Source: Hyphomonadaceae bacterium UBA1849
Lineage (GTDB): Bacteria; Pseudomonadota; Alphaproteobacteria; Caulobacterales; Hyphomonadaceae
Assembly: GCA_002338565.1 (NCBI GenBank)
Contig: DDIN01000008.1
Span: 1,674,403-1,738,402, forward strand
DNA: 64,000 bases
Direction of reading: 5' to 3'
Positions within the stretch are counted from its first letter, which is position 1. The number at the start of each line of letters is the position of its first letter. The notes beneath the pieces are model-generated. The model was not told where the DNA came from. It did no database searches and saw nothing but the letters and a program-made list of their open reading frames with translations. Position numbers and translations under genes: made by a program. Shown here piece after piece: positions 37,900-46,845 of the stretch.

Positions 37900-38765
37900 C
37901 GCGGCGCTCCTGCACCGGCAAGGTCCTGCATTACACGGAATGCCAGCGGACGGCGCGCATTGCCGAGAATGTGCGTTTCAAACCCCCAGCCAATACGGGC
38001 CGCCAGTGCGCGTACAGCATCCTGCCGTTTTTTGAAGCGTGCTTCGTAGGTGTCTTTCAGGTCTTCTGTTCGTCCGAAAATACGTGACAACGTACTGCCC
38101 GGGCGGCGGAATTTTACCCGTCCGGAGAAGGGGAACTCGACTTCCATCGGGTCGCAAATCTGTAAGAGCATGCCCGATGCGCCGTCAGACGCAGCCGATG
38201 AGATGGCGCGGGCCATATCGTCCATATTGCTGTAAAAGTCGCTGGCGATCACAATGATTGAACTGTCGCGCTCAGGCACACTTGGCACGTCAGAACGGTT
38301 CGGGTGGTCAAATGCTTCAAGAGACTTCTGGATCACCTGACCTGCATTGAATGCGCCTTTGCCGCTACCAAGCACGCGGGCGCGGTCGCCTTCTGCGCAG
38401 AACTGATAGGCAAGTGCTGTCAGGATAATACGCGCTTCCTCTGCCTTGGTGAGCCCGCCCTTAATGCTCGTCCAGTCGAAGCCGGATGACGGGTCTACCC
38501 AGATTTCCATCTGGCGTGCAGTCTGCAGTTCGTGTTCGCGGATAAACAGCTCGTCGCCCGTGGCGGAGCGGCGCCAGTCAATGGCGTTGGCGCTGTCTTC
38601 GGGGGTGCGACCGCGATATTGCCAGAAATCTTCACCATGCCCCGCACGTTGTCGCGGCGCGCCGCCCGGATGAGCGGTCGCCTGCTGACGTGTCAGCACT
38701 GAAAACTCCGGCAGTTCAGAGGCCAGAGTTTCAGCTTCGGCGCGAAGACGGTTCAGATCACGCAT
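37896..38765 (-). CDS. DUF58 domain-containing protein
   Basis: The 289-residue soluble protein has the DUF58 core, including RRSATGDELFIREHELQTA and a metal-site-like WVDPSSGFDW. DUF58 proteins are encoded with MoxR AAA+ ATPases and bear a vWA-like fold. It starts three bases after the MoxR stop and overlaps the next gene by four. Confidence 0.93.
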   Translation of the reverse strand: MRDLNRLRAEAETLASELPEFSVLTRQQATAHPGGAPRQRAGHGEDFWQYRGRTPEDSANAIDWRRSATGDELFIREHELQTARQMEIWVDPSSGFDWTSIKGGLTKAEEARIILTALAYQFCAEGDRARVLGSGKGAFNAGQVIQKSLEAFDHPNRSDVPSVPERDSSIIVIASDFYSNMDDMARAISSAASDGASGMLLQICDPMEVEFPFSGRVKFRRPGSTLSRIFGRTEDLKDTYEARFKKRQDAVRALAARIGWGFETHILGNARRPLAFRVMQDLAGAGAPR

Positions 38766-38768
38766 AAA

Positions 38769-39797
38769 TCAGCGTTTCCGGGTCGCCAGTGTCTCGATGA
38801 GTGTTGGCAGCGTCGGGGCTTCACCTGTCGGGTCGAAGCGCAGCGCCATACGGTGGCCGAGTGCCGGTTCTGCCAGAGCTTCAATATCTTCAACGCTTGG
38901 CGCAAGGCGTCCGCGAAGCAGAGCGCGCGCACGGCAGGCAAGCATAAGCGCCTGACCGGCACGAGGCGACGGACCCCACAAGACCTGCTTACGTACAGAT
39001 TCGTTCTCGCTTTGCTCGGGACGGGCATCGCGGATCAGTTTGAGGATACGATCAACAATTTGTGTTCCAACAGGCAGGCGGCGGACCAGCCCCTGAATTT
39101 CGATCAGTTTTTCAGCCGATAGAATTTTCTGAAGCTCTGTATCGCTGCCGCTGGTCGTCTCGACGAGAATGCGGCGTTCGGTTTCTTCATCGGGATAATC
39201 AACATCAACTTTCAGAAGGAAACGGTCGAGCTGGGCTTCCGGCAGAGGGTAGGTGCCCTGTTGCTCAATCGGGTTCTGAGTGGCCAGAACGTGGAAGGGT
39301 TCAGGCAGGTCATGGCGGTGACCGGCAACAGTCACATGGTGTTCGGCCATCGCCTGCAGCAGTGCCGATTGCGTACGCGGGCTGGCGCGGTTGATCTCGT
39401 CTGCAAGAAGAAGGCTAGTGAAAACAGGGCCCGGGACGAAGCGGAAAGAGCGTTTGCCGTCTTCGGTCTGCTCAAGAATTTCAGAGCCCAGAATGTCGGA
39501 AGGCATAAGATCGGGTGTGAACTGGACCCGTCCTGCCCCGAGGCCAAGTACCGTGCCCAGCGCATCGATCAGGCGTGTCTTTGCCAGGCCGGGGGCACCG
39601 ATCAAAAGGGCGTGACCACCGGAGAGAATGGCACAGAGCACAAGCTCGATTGTACGCTCCTGACCGAAGACGACCTTACCGATCTCTTCTTTCACCAGCG
39701 ACAGGTCTGCCATAATGGTTTCGACCTCCGCAGTCGTCGGATCGAAGGTCTCGGCAGGCTGGGCTGCAGTTTCCGGGGCGCTAAGTTCTTCACTCAT
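38769..39797 (-). CDS. MoxR family AAA+ ATPase
   Basis: The 342-residue ATPase has Walker A GAPGLAKTRLIDAL, Walker B LLADEINRASPRTQSALL and the sensor FHVLATQNPIEQQGTYPLPEAQLDRF region. MoxR proteins act as chaperones for large complexes or metal-centre insertion. It heads a four-gene minus-strand operon (MoxR, DUF58, BatA/DUF4159, vWA). Its start faces the DUF1285 gene across 49 bp. Confidence 0.96.
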   Translation of the reverse strand: MSEELSAPETAAQPAETFDPTTAEVETIMADLSLVKEEIGKVVFGQERTIELVLCAILSGGHALLIGAPGLAKTRLIDALGTVLGLGAGRVQFTPDLMPSDILGSEILEQTEDGKRSFRFVPGPVFTSLLLADEINRASPRTQSALLQAMAEHHVTVAGHRHDLPEPFHVLATQNPIEQQGTYPLPEAQLDRFLLKVDVDYPDEETERRILVETTSGSDTELQKILSAEKLIEIQGLVRRLPVGTQIVDRILKLIRDARPEQSENESVRKQVLWGPSPRAGQALMLACRARALLRGRLAPSVEDIEALAEPALGHRMALRFDPTGEAPTLPTLIETLATRKR

Positions 39798-39846
39798 GCA
39801 GATTTTACACCTAAATCACTCTTAAGATGGAGATAAGGAGCCGCGT

Positions 39847-40431
39847 GTGGCAAGCCAACCGACAACAGATCTCGACCAGTTAAACAGAACATTGCAGGCG
39901 ATCATTCCGATTGCAAATGGCAAGCGTAAACTTCCGCCCGTTGAAACGTGGAATCCGGAACATTGTGCAGACATTGGCATGGAAATCCGTGCTGATGGGT
40001 CGTGGTGGCATGAAGGCACAAAGTTCTCCCGTGAAAAGCTCGTCCGGCTCTTTTCTACGATTTTGCGCAAGGATGCCGACGGGTCCACTTATTTAGTGAC
40101 ACCTTACGAAAAGGTCATAGTTCACGTAGAGGATGCTCCCTTTCTGGCGGTTCGTGTTGATGCGGCCGAAGCAGACGGCGAGCGCGTTATTGTTGTGACC
40201 ACTAATCTGGGCGACTTCGTGGAAATTGGTAGCGATAATCCGCTACGTGTGGAGACTGATCCGGAAACGGGTGAGCCTTCGCCCTATGTTCTTGTCCGAG
40301 GCCGTCTTGAAGCCAAGCTGTCGCGTCCGGCGTTTTACGAGCTGGTTGAAATGGCAGAAGAAGTGGATGGCGAACTGGTCGTGCGCTCGCACGCAGAGCG
40401 TTTCTCTCTTGGCCGGATGGACGCTGAATGA
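39847..40431 (+). CDS. DUF1285 family protein
   Basis: The 194-residue protein matches DUF1285 in its CADIGMEIRADGSWWHEGTK and STYLVTPYEKVIVHVEDAPF stretches. The family is cytosolic and uncharacterised, sometimes near tRNA or Nudix genes. The start is GTG at 39847 with AAGGAG (39835-39840) six bases upstream. A Nudix gene follows immediately. Confidence 0.88.
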   Translation: MASQPTTDLDQLNRTLQAIIPIANGKRKLPPVETWNPEHCADIGMEIRADGSWWHEGTKFSREKLVRLFSTILRKDADGSTYLVTPYEKVIVHVEDAPFLAVRVDAAEADGERVIVVTTNLGDFVEIGSDNPLRVETDPETGEPSPYVLVRGRLEAKLSRPAFYELVEMAEEVDGELVVRSHAERFSLGRMDAE

Positions 40432-40454
40432 GTTGGTCCGGACGGGAGGATTTC

Positions 40455-41060
40455 ATGGCGCGGCTTAAGACGCGCCTTATCCCTGCTTATGGTGATTTTG
40501 ACCTGCCGGAGGGCGGCGATGTTATTCATCTGGATGATGATGACATGGACAATCTGCGCGATGCGGGCGTGCTGATCGGCATTGTGGATCGCGGCGGTGA
40601 GCTGAATGTCGTGCTGACAGAGCGTCCCAAAACCATGGCAAAGCATCCAGGGCAGGTGGCCTTTCCGGGTGGCAAGGTCGACCCGTATGATGAATGCCCT
40701 GTCGATGCGGCTTTGCGCGAAGCCAATGAGGAAGTCGGCGTAGAGCCGGAAGAGGTCACTTTGATGGGCCGTTCGGGGCTTTACCTGACGCGCACCGGCT
40801 TTCGCATTACGCCTGTTGTCGGCCTGTTGCCACCTGACTTTGTCGCACATCCTGACCCGCATGAAGTGGATGATGTGTTTGAAACGCCGCTCTCATTTCT
40901 GATGAACCCCGCTAATCACGAGGAAAAGTCTGTTGAATGGAAAGGCCGTCGGCACAGATATTTCGAAATGCCGCATAACGGACACTATATATGGGGTGTT
41001 ACGGCGGGCGTGATTCGTGCCCTTTATGAGCGTCTGTATAGCGAGGAAGAGACGATATGA
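40455..41060 (+). CDS. Nudix hydrolase, CoA pyrophosphatase type
   Basis: The 201-residue hydrolase contains the Nudix box, opening GGKVDPYDECP and closing REANEEVGV. The CoA-pyrophosphatase extension is suggested by HPGQVAFPGG. The ATG at 40455 was chosen for its GGGAGG (40444-40449) five bases before it. An ATG at 40428, overlapping the DUF1285 stop, would add nine residues. It precedes the DUF6111 gene in an ATGA overlap. Confidence 0.9.
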   Translation: MARLKTRLIPAYGDFDLPEGGDVIHLDDDDMDNLRDAGVLIGIVDRGGELNVVLTERPKTMAKHPGQVAFPGGKVDPYDECPVDAALREANEEVGVEPEEVTLMGRSGLYLTRTGFRITPVVGLLPPDFVAHPDPHEVDDVFETPLSFLMNPANHEEKSVEWKGRRHRYFEMPHNGHYIWGVTAGVIRALYERLYSEEETI

Positions 41061-41416
41061 TCAGAATTATTGTTCAGCTTGTACTGATCTTTCTGCCGCT
41101 GGCCCTGTTTGCGGTTTACCGCTTGTCGACGGCCAACCGACGTGAGCCGGGTGAGCCATGGCCCATCATCGCGCTGGTGATCACCGGTTTTGCGATGTCG
41201 ATGGCGCTTTACCTCTTCCTGTTTTTCAAAGAACCGCGTGACGAGCGCACCTGCACAACAGCGCCGCGCTTTGAAAATGGCGAACTTGTACCTAGCCGTA
41301 CGATCCCATGTGAGAACGCAAGCATTGATAGCCGGCGTCATGAGGTGGAACGCCGTGCCGGCGAAATCGACGAGAACGTGACGTACGAGCCGCGCGATAC
41401 CGGCGTTGGCGAATGA
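41057..41416 (+). CDS. Small membrane protein, DUF6111-like
   Basis: The 119-residue protein has two membrane helices (about 3-20 and 38-56), then a charged soluble tail with two Cys. It matches the DUF6111 pattern between Nudix and CCA-adding genes of alphaproteobacteria. ATGA overlaps at both ends show coupling with the flanking genes. Confidence 0.75.
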   Translation: MIRIIVQLVLIFLPLALFAVYRLSTANRREPGEPWPIIALVITGFAMSMALYLFLFFKEPRDERTCTTAPRFENGELVPSRTIPCENASIDSRRHEVERRAGEIDENVTYEPRDTGVGE

Positions 41417-42606
41417 CGACCAGTATTCGTCGTGCGCCATGGTTTTCTGAGACGGCCACGCGGCGCGCGATGGCCGCGCTTGAGGCGGCATGCCCGTCTG
41501 GTGCGCGCTTTGTCGGTGGATGTGTTCGCAATACCCTGCTTGGTGAACCCGTCACAGACATCGATATCGCCACACAGCTGGAGCCGGACGAAACCATCGC
41601 CGCGCTGGAAGCTGCGGGTATTCGCGCCATCCCGACCGGCTATGAGCATGGCACGATTACGGCCATCGCCAATTCCGAACCCTTCGAGATCACCACGCTT
41701 CGCCGCGATGTGGAAACAGATGGGCGACGTGCGGTGGTTGCGTTCACGAAGGACTGGGCAGAGGACGCCGCGCGCCGCGATTTCCGATTGAATGCGCTTT
41801 ACGCCGATATGCAGGGCGATGTGCATGATCCGACAGGTGGAGGTCTGGAAGACCTAGAGGCGCGGAGAATCATATTCATTGGCGAACCGGATATGCGCCT
41901 GCGTGAGGACCATCTTCGCAATCTGCGTTTCTTCCGGTTTTCGGCCTGGTATGCAGGCGGCATTGATGAAGACGGGTTAGCAGCCTGTGCGCGCCTGAAA
42001 GACGGTCTTCAGCAAATTGCGGCAGAGCGGATTTGGAAAGAATTTCTGCGGTTGATGGAGGCGCCTTCGCCTTATGCCGCCGTGGAAGCGATGGCTGGAG
42101 CAGGCGTGCTCTCACAAATTTTGCCAGAGAATACCGGTATTGAACGTTTGAACGGTGCGGCCCGCGTTGAAGCGGGGGCAGGGCTCAAACTGTCAGGGTT
42201 TGAACGTTTCCTCTGTTTTCTACAGCCTGATCGGGACGTCGTGAAAGCTGTGGCTTCACGCCTGCGCATGTCCCGGCTGGAGCAAGACCGTCTTCTCGAG
42301 TTCGCCAAAAATACCGGTAAGCTTTCCGCAGACCTCACGGGCCATGATCTTAAAGCCGTGCTCTACACGATGGGGCGGATGACAGCGCGTGATGCAATCA
42401 TCTGGCGCTGGGCGGGTGATCAGGACAGCCGCTGGGCATCCATCCTTGAGACGGCTGAGAGCTGGGATCGACCCGTTTTTCCCGTAACAGGCGGCGATCT
42501 CATCAAGCAGGGTGTGCATCCCGGACCAGCCATGGGCGAGCGCCTGCGCGAACTGGAAGCCCGCTGGATCGCAAACGGGTTTTCAATGGATGGTGTGTCT
42601 GACTAG
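41413..42606 (+). CDS. CCA tRNA nucleotidyltransferase
   Basis: The 397-residue enzyme adds or repairs the 3' CCA of tRNA. The polymerase motif is GGCVRNTLLGEPVTDIDIAT, with catalytic DxD. The RRDFRLNALYAD and EDHLRNLRFFRFSAWY blocks follow, and the RNA-binding C-domain is present. Its stop shares CTAG with the convergent tspO gene. Confidence 0.96.
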   Translation: MTTSIRRAPWFSETATRRAMAALEAACPSGARFVGGCVRNTLLGEPVTDIDIATQLEPDETIAALEAAGIRAIPTGYEHGTITAIANSEPFEITTLRRDVETDGRRAVVAFTKDWAEDAARRDFRLNALYADMQGDVHDPTGGGLEDLEARRIIFIGEPDMRLREDHLRNLRFFRFSAWYAGGIDEDGLAACARLKDGLQQIAAERIWKEFLRLMEAPSPYAAVEAMAGAGVLSQILPENTGIERLNGAARVEAGAGLKLSGFERFLCFLQPDRDVVKAVASRLRMSRLEQDRLLEFAKNTGKLSADLTGHDLKAVLYTMGRMTARDAIIWRWAGDQDSRWASILETAESWDRPVFPVTGGDLIKQGVHPGPAMGERLRELEARWIANGFSMDGVSD

Positions 42607-43106
42607 TTCAGCCAGACGATCATGGCGTTCAGGTAAGCTGCGAATGTCACCCAGCCGAGATATGGCAGCAGAAGGAACGCTGCGAACTTCGAATATTTTC
42701 CGAAGTGAAACATCATGGCAATGATGATGAACCAGAGACCGGTCAGGTCAATCAGCGCCCATAGCGGACGATGAAAGAAGAAGAACAGGAAGCTCCATGC
42801 GCCGTTAAAGCAGAGCTGAAGATAAAAAATTCCGAAGGTCGTCGGCGCGTATTCAACATAGCTCACCTGACGACGAACGATGATCGCGGCAATGGCCATC
42901 AGAAAATAAAGCACAGGCCAGACAATACCGAACAGATAACCCGGCGGGTTAAACGGAGGCTTGTTCAGCGCCTGATACCACGGGTCTGCTTCGCCGCCGC
43001 TGACCAGCGCGCCAGCACCTGCAATGATAACGACCGCAAGAACGATAACGAGATCGCTTAGCCAGCCATTTTTGTTATTGCGTGGTTTTACAGCCTGTGT
43101 GGTCAC
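42603..43106 (-). CDS. tspO: TspO/MBR family tryptophan-rich sensory protein
   Basis: The 167-residue protein has five membrane helices. It carries the family stretches WYQALNKPPFNPPGYLFG, LQLCFNGAWSFLFF and PYLGWVTFAAYLN. TspO binds porphyrins and affects tetrapyrrole and stress responses. Its neighbour hemF makes the link to heme likely. The start is GTG at 43106. A 14-bp inverted repeat (43112-43149) ends five bases before it. Confidence 0.94.
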   Translation of the reverse strand: MTTQAVKPRNNKNGWLSDLVIVLAVVIIAGAGALVSGGEADPWYQALNKPPFNPPGYLFGIVWPVLYFLMAIAAIIVRRQVSYVEYAPTTFGIFYLQLCFNGAWSFLFFFFHRPLWALIDLTGLWFIIIAMMFHFGKYSKFAAFLLLPYLGWVTFAAYLNAMIVWLN

Positions 43107-43111
43107 GTCTG

Positions 43112-43149
43112 CCGCTCACATTATTGAAACATCGAAATAATATGAGCGG
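43112..43149 (-). promoter_or_regulatory. Inverted repeat covering the tspO ribosome binding region
   Basis: CCGCTCACATTATT (43112-43125) and AATAATATGAGCGG (43136-43149) match at 13 of 14 positions across a 10-bp spacer. On the minus strand the 3' arm ends in GAGCGG, five bases before the GTG start, so it includes any Shine-Dalgarno. It could be an RNA hairpin or an operator. Confidence 0.55.
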
Positions 43150-43237
43150 AATGTCGCATGGTTCCATTACCAAACAAGTAATTTCCCTTATTTCGCGAGT
43201 GGAAAGACGATTTCTTGCCGTGGAAAGAGAGCAGGCG

Positions 43238-44128
43238 CTAAACCCATTTCGCGACAGGCGGCATGGACGACAGAATTGAATTCACATTGCCGCCGGTTTT
43301 AAGGCCAAACGTCGTTCCACGATCATAAAGAAGGTTGAATTCCACATAGCGACCGCGGCGCACCAGTTGCTCTTCGCGCTCTGCATCCGCCCAGCTTTGT
43401 TCGTATGTCTGGCGCACAATGTCGGCATAGGTTTTCTTAAAGGACAGGCCGACATCTTTGGTGAAGGCGAAGTCCGCTTCCCAGTTTCCCGAGTTGTGAC
43501 GGTCGTAGAAAATGCCGCCAATACCGCGCGGCTCGTCGCGGTGTGGAAGGTGGAAATACTCGTCGCACCATTGTTTGAATTTCGGATAATACTCCGGATT
43601 GTGCTTGTCGCACGCGTCTTTCATGCCTGCGTGGAATTGCTGCGCAAGCGGGTGATCCTGATCGCGCTGGATGTCCAGCACCGGTGTCAGGTCTGCGCCG
43701 CCGCCAAACCAGCTGTCTGATGTGACCAGCATGCGGGTGTTCATGTGGACGGCAGGCACCTTCGGGCTGCGCGGGTGAACGATCAGAGAGATGCCGCTCG
43801 CCCAGAACATGCCGTCTGATTTATCCGCACCCGGAATTTGCGCCGCAAAGGCTTCGGAGAATTTTCCGTAAACTTCAGAGAAGTGGACACCAGCTTTCTC
43901 GAACAGGCGGCCTTTGAGGAGTCCCATCACACCGCCGCCCTGATCTTCACCATTCGGCCCCTTTGCGCGGGCCCAAGGCGTCATTTCGAACCGGCCAGGC
44001 TCACCATGGAAAAGAGGCGGCATCACCTCGTCCTCAAGCGATTCCAGCTCTGCAATGATATCTTTCTGCAGAGCGGAGAACCATGTGCGAGCAAGGTCTT
44101 TGCGGGTTTCGAGCGTTTGGTCAGTCAT
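43238..44128 (-). CDS. hemF: Oxygen-dependent coproporphyrinogen III oxidase
   Basis: The 296-residue enzyme makes protoporphyrinogen IX from coproporphyrinogen III using O2. Family blocks are [39 protein letters not shown] and [16 protein letters not shown]. Length is normal. trmL lies 23 bp upstream on the same strand, so they may share a transcript. Confidence 0.98.
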   Translation of the reverse strand: MTDQTLETRKDLARTWFSALQKDIIAELESLEDEVMPPLFHGEPGRFEMTPWARAKGPNGEDQGGGVMGLLKGRLFEKAGVHFSEVYGKFSEAFAAQIPGADKSDGMFWASGISLIVHPRSPKVPAVHMNTRMLVTSDSWFGGGADLTPVLDIQRDQDHPLAQQFHAGMKDACDKHNPEYYPKFKQWCDEYFHLPHRDEPRGIGGIFYDRHNSGNWEADFAFTKDVGLSFKKTYADIVRQTYEQSWADAEREEQLVRRGRYVEFNLLYDRGTTFGLKTGGNVNSILSSMPPVAKWV

Positions 44129-44151
44129 TCAAATGTCCTGCGCGGGGCAAA

Positions 44152-44643
44152 TTATGTGTTCGGAAGAGGTTCTGGCAGAGAGCCGAGCTGTTTCAAAGCC
44201 TCAAAAGTACCAATTGCGGCTGCCGTTGCGACATTTATAGACCGGGCACCGTCCTGAAGCGGAATATAAACGCGGGCATCGCAACGCTCACGCACGTCAT
44301 CGGGAACGCCAGCGCTCTCTCTCCCGAATAATAGCCGGTCGCCGGGCTGGAATTTAAAATCCTGCAAGGGAACGGCGCCTTTCGTGGTGAAAAGAACCAC
44401 CCGGTCACCGACCTTTTTTGCGTCTTCGAAAAAAATTTCGGCAGAATCGATGCGATTCACCTGCGCCAAATTGCCGTAGTCCAGGGTGGCGCGCTTTAAG
44501 GCTTTTGCCGTTAAAGGGAACCCACAGGGTTCAATAATTTCCATTTTTATACCAAAACATGCGGACAATCTTATAGTTGTTCCAAGATTCTGCGGAATAT
44601 CAGGTTGATAGAAAGTCAGGCGCAATGTATCGGCTTCTCTCAT
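44152..44643 (-). CDS. trmL: tRNA (cytidine(34)-2'-O)-methyltransferase
   Basis: The 163-residue SPOUT methyltransferase modifies the wobble base of tRNA-Leu. It has the YQPDIPQNLGTTIRLSACFG opening, LLFGRESAGVP and the knot IPLQDGARSINVATAAAI. The ATG at 44643 best matches the TrmL N-terminus; an ATG at 44661 would add six residues. hemF follows. It is divergent from petA. Confidence 0.93.
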   Translation of the reverse strand: MREADTLRLTFYQPDIPQNLGTTIRLSACFGIKMEIIEPCGFPLTAKALKRATLDYGNLAQVNRIDSAEIFFEDAKKVGDRVVLFTTKGAVPLQDFKFQPGDRLLFGRESAGVPDDVRERCDARVYIPLQDGARSINVATAAAIGTFEALKQLGSLPEPLPNT

Positions 44644-44758
44644 CTTGGGCTGGGATTCCATGGAATTTCTGCGCGACTTTGCGCCGCAAAGTCTTTTAAC
44701 GGAAAATGGGTATGCTATGGCAAACCACCAGAAAGCCGATTTGTGAGGGCATGGCAAC

Positions 44759-45322
44759 GTGACTGACGATAAAGACAACAAACCGCCGAACGAAGATCGT
44801 CGGGATTTCATCCATATCGCTGCTGGTGCAGCAGTAGCCGGGGGAGCGGGCGCACTGGCATGGCCATTCGTCGCTCAAATGCTTCCGGCGCTGGACACAC
44901 GCGCAGCTTCAAGCCTTGAGGTTCCGATCACAGGAATTCCTGAAGGCGGCGAGATTCGTGTGCTGATTGGTGGCAAACCATTCTTCATCCGCCACCGCAC
45001 TGCAGCCGAAATTGCTGCAGCAGAATCCGTAGAAGCTGGCGACCTGCCTGACCCGCAAACTGACGAAGAACGTCTGGTCGCGCGCGCTGACGGTACACTG
45101 AACCCGGCCATCCTGGTCGTTTCCGGTTCTTGTACCCACCTTGGCTGCGTGCCGGTTGGCCCTGGTTCGAACACCGGTGAGTTCGGTGGCTGGTATTGCC
45201 CGTGCCACGGTTCGCACTACGATACATCAGGTCGTATTCGCAAAGGTCCTGCGCCGACGAACCTTCCGGTTCCGACGTACGAGTACAATGCGGACGGCTC
45301 TGCCGTCACGATCTCACTCTAA
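44759..45322 (+). CDS. petA: Ubiquinol-cytochrome c reductase Rieske iron-sulfur subunit
   Basis: The 187-residue protein carries the 2Fe-2S cluster of complex III. A Tat-type membrane anchor is at the start (RRDFIHIAAGAAVAGGAGAL). The cluster ligands are CTHLGC and CPCHGSHYD. The start is GTG at 44759 with GAGGG upstream. It heads petABC, with petB 21 bp downstream. Confidence 0.97.
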   Translation: MTDDKDNKPPNEDRRDFIHIAAGAAVAGGAGALAWPFVAQMLPALDTRAASSLEVPITGIPEGGEIRVLIGGKPFFIRHRTAAEIAAAESVEAGDLPDPQTDEERLVARADGTLNPAILVVSGSCTHLGCVPVGPGSNTGEFGGWYCPCHGSHYDTSGRIRKGPAPTNLPVPTYEYNADGSAVTISL

Positions 45323-45343
45323 CCGCACGAATGGGGAGCTCCT

Positions 45344-46834
45344 ATGAGCGGACATGAATCCACATACAAGCCGGGTACCGGCATTGAGAAATGGATCGAT
45401 GCGCGTCTTCCGATCGTGCGTCTGGTCCATGATTCTTTTGTAGGTTTTCCGGTAGCGAAAAACCTGAACTACTGGTGGACGTTTGGCGCGATCCTCGCGG
45501 TCTGCCTCGTCACACAGATCATCACCGGTATCGTTCTCGCAATGCACTACGTTCCACACGTCGACATGGCGTTTGCGAGCGTTGAGCGCATTATGCGTGA
45601 CGTCGAATATGGCTGGCTGATCCGTTACATCCACGCGAACGGCGCTTCCATGTTCTTCCTCGCGGTGTACATCCACATGTTCCGCGGTCTCTATTACGGA
45701 TCTTACAAAGCTCCGCGCGAGATCAGCTGGATCCTCGGTGTTATCATCTACCTTCTCATGATGGGTACAGCCTTCATGGGCTACGTTCTCCCATGGGGTC
45801 AGATGTCTCTGCACGGCGCGTCCGTTATCACAAACCTGATCGGTGCTATTCCACTGGTCGGTGAGCAGATCAAAATCTGGCTGCAGGGTGCACCATCTAT
45901 CGGTAATGCTACGCTGAACCGCTTCTTCTCTCTCCACTACCTGCTGCCATTCATGATTGCAGGTGTTGTGATCCTTCACATCTGGGCGTTCCACACAACG
46001 GGCAACAACAACCCGACTGGTGTAGACGTCAAAGACGAGAAGAAAGACACAGTTCCGTTCCACCCGTACTACACGGTGAAAGACGGCTTCGCGATCATCG
46101 TCTTCCTGATGATCTTCGCTGGCTTCGTTTTCTATGCGCCGAACGTTCTTGGCCACGCTGACAACTACATTGAAGGCAACCCGCTGAAGACACCTGCGCA
46201 CATCGTTCCGGAGTGGTACCTGCTTCCATTCTACGCGATCCTGCGTGCGATCACGTTCGACATCGGTCCGATCCCTGCGAAACTCGGCGGTGTTATCGCG
46301 ATGTTTGGTGCGATTGCAGTTCTCTTCGTTCTGCCATGGCTCGACACGTCCAAGGTACGCTCTCTGCGTTACCGCCCACTGGCGCGTCAGTTCTTCCTTG
46401 GCTTCGTAGCTGTCTGCCTGCTTCTTGGTGTTGCTGGTGCGTCCAACCCGGACGACATCGTGATCAAGACTGGCGAAGACACACTCCGCTATGAAGTGGC
46501 TCTGGAAGAGGCTCCTGAAGCAGTTGCTGTTGCAGAAGCTCACCACGGTAAGATCGTGTCCAGCAATTCAGAACGTGTGATTGTCGACTTCGCACACTAT
46601 GAAGATGCAGTGGAATTTGCAGAAGCGTCCGGCACAACGGCTGAGGCAACTGTGAAGCACCACGGTCTGACATGGCTGCCAGTCGCTCAGCTTCTGACAT
46701 TCCTCTACTTCGCATACTTCCTGATCATCATTCCGCTGCTTGGTCTGATCGAGCGTCCGAAGGATGAACCAGAGTCTATCGCAGACTCTATCCACAAATC
46801 TAACGGCTCTGCTGACGCCGTAGCAGCAGAATAG
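45344..46834 (+). CDS. petB: Cytochrome b of the bc1 complex, with an added periplasmic loop domain
   Basis: The 496-residue protein is the di-heme quinol-oxidising subunit. The heme His pairs are in helix B ([17 protein letters not shown]) and helix D ([10 protein letters not shown] and [10 protein letters not shown]). The Qo motif PEWY is present in [12 protein letters not shown]. Two features are unusual. First, the cd1-helix reads [11 protein letters not shown], with His157 where the family has Trp. Second, the loop between helices G and H runs from about residue 368 to 443, some 60 residues longer than in Rhodobacter or Paracoccus cytochrome b. The extra part looks like beta-alpha-beta-beta-alpha-beta and has two HHG motifs (400-402, 439-441). 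No frameshift is seen. Length is about 50-60 over the usual 430-445. Confidence 0.97.
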   Translation: MSGHESTYKPGTGIEKWIDARLPIVRLVHDSFVGFPVAKNLNYWWTFGAILAVCLVTQIITGIVLAMHYVPHVDMAFASVERIMRDVEYGWLIRYIHANGASMFFLAVYIHMFRGLYYGSYKAPREISWILGVIIYLLMMGTAFMGYVLPWGQMSLHGASVITNLIGAIPLVGEQIKIWLQGAPSIGNATLNRFFSLHYLLPFMIAGVVILHIWAFHTTGNNNPTGVDVKDEKKDTVPFHPYYTVKDGFAIIVFLMIFAGFVFYAPNVLGHADNYIEGNPLKTPAHIVPEWYLLPFYAILRAITFDIGPIPAKLGGVIAMFGAIAVLFVLPWLDTSKVRSLRYRPLARQFFLGFVAVCLLLGVAGASNPDDIVIKTGEDTLRYEVALEEAPEAVAVAEAHHGKIVSSNSERVIVDFAHYEDAVEFAEASGTTAEATVKHHGLTWLPVAQLLTFLYFAYFLIIIPLLGLIERPKDEPESIADSIHKSNGSADAVAAE

Positions 46835-46845
46835 GAGAGGCCTTT

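Noticed and set aside
43120..43140. FNR/FixK box in front of tspO
   Set aside because: TTGAAACATCGAA has the wrong half-site spacing for TTGAT-N4-ATCAA; the larger 14-bp inverted repeat explains the symmetry better.
45314..46546. A 410-codon open frame on the minus strand opposite petB
   Set aside because: It is a mirror of the strongly conserved cytochrome b, has an excess of charged Arg/Asp/Val residues, no ribosome site and no recognisable domain.
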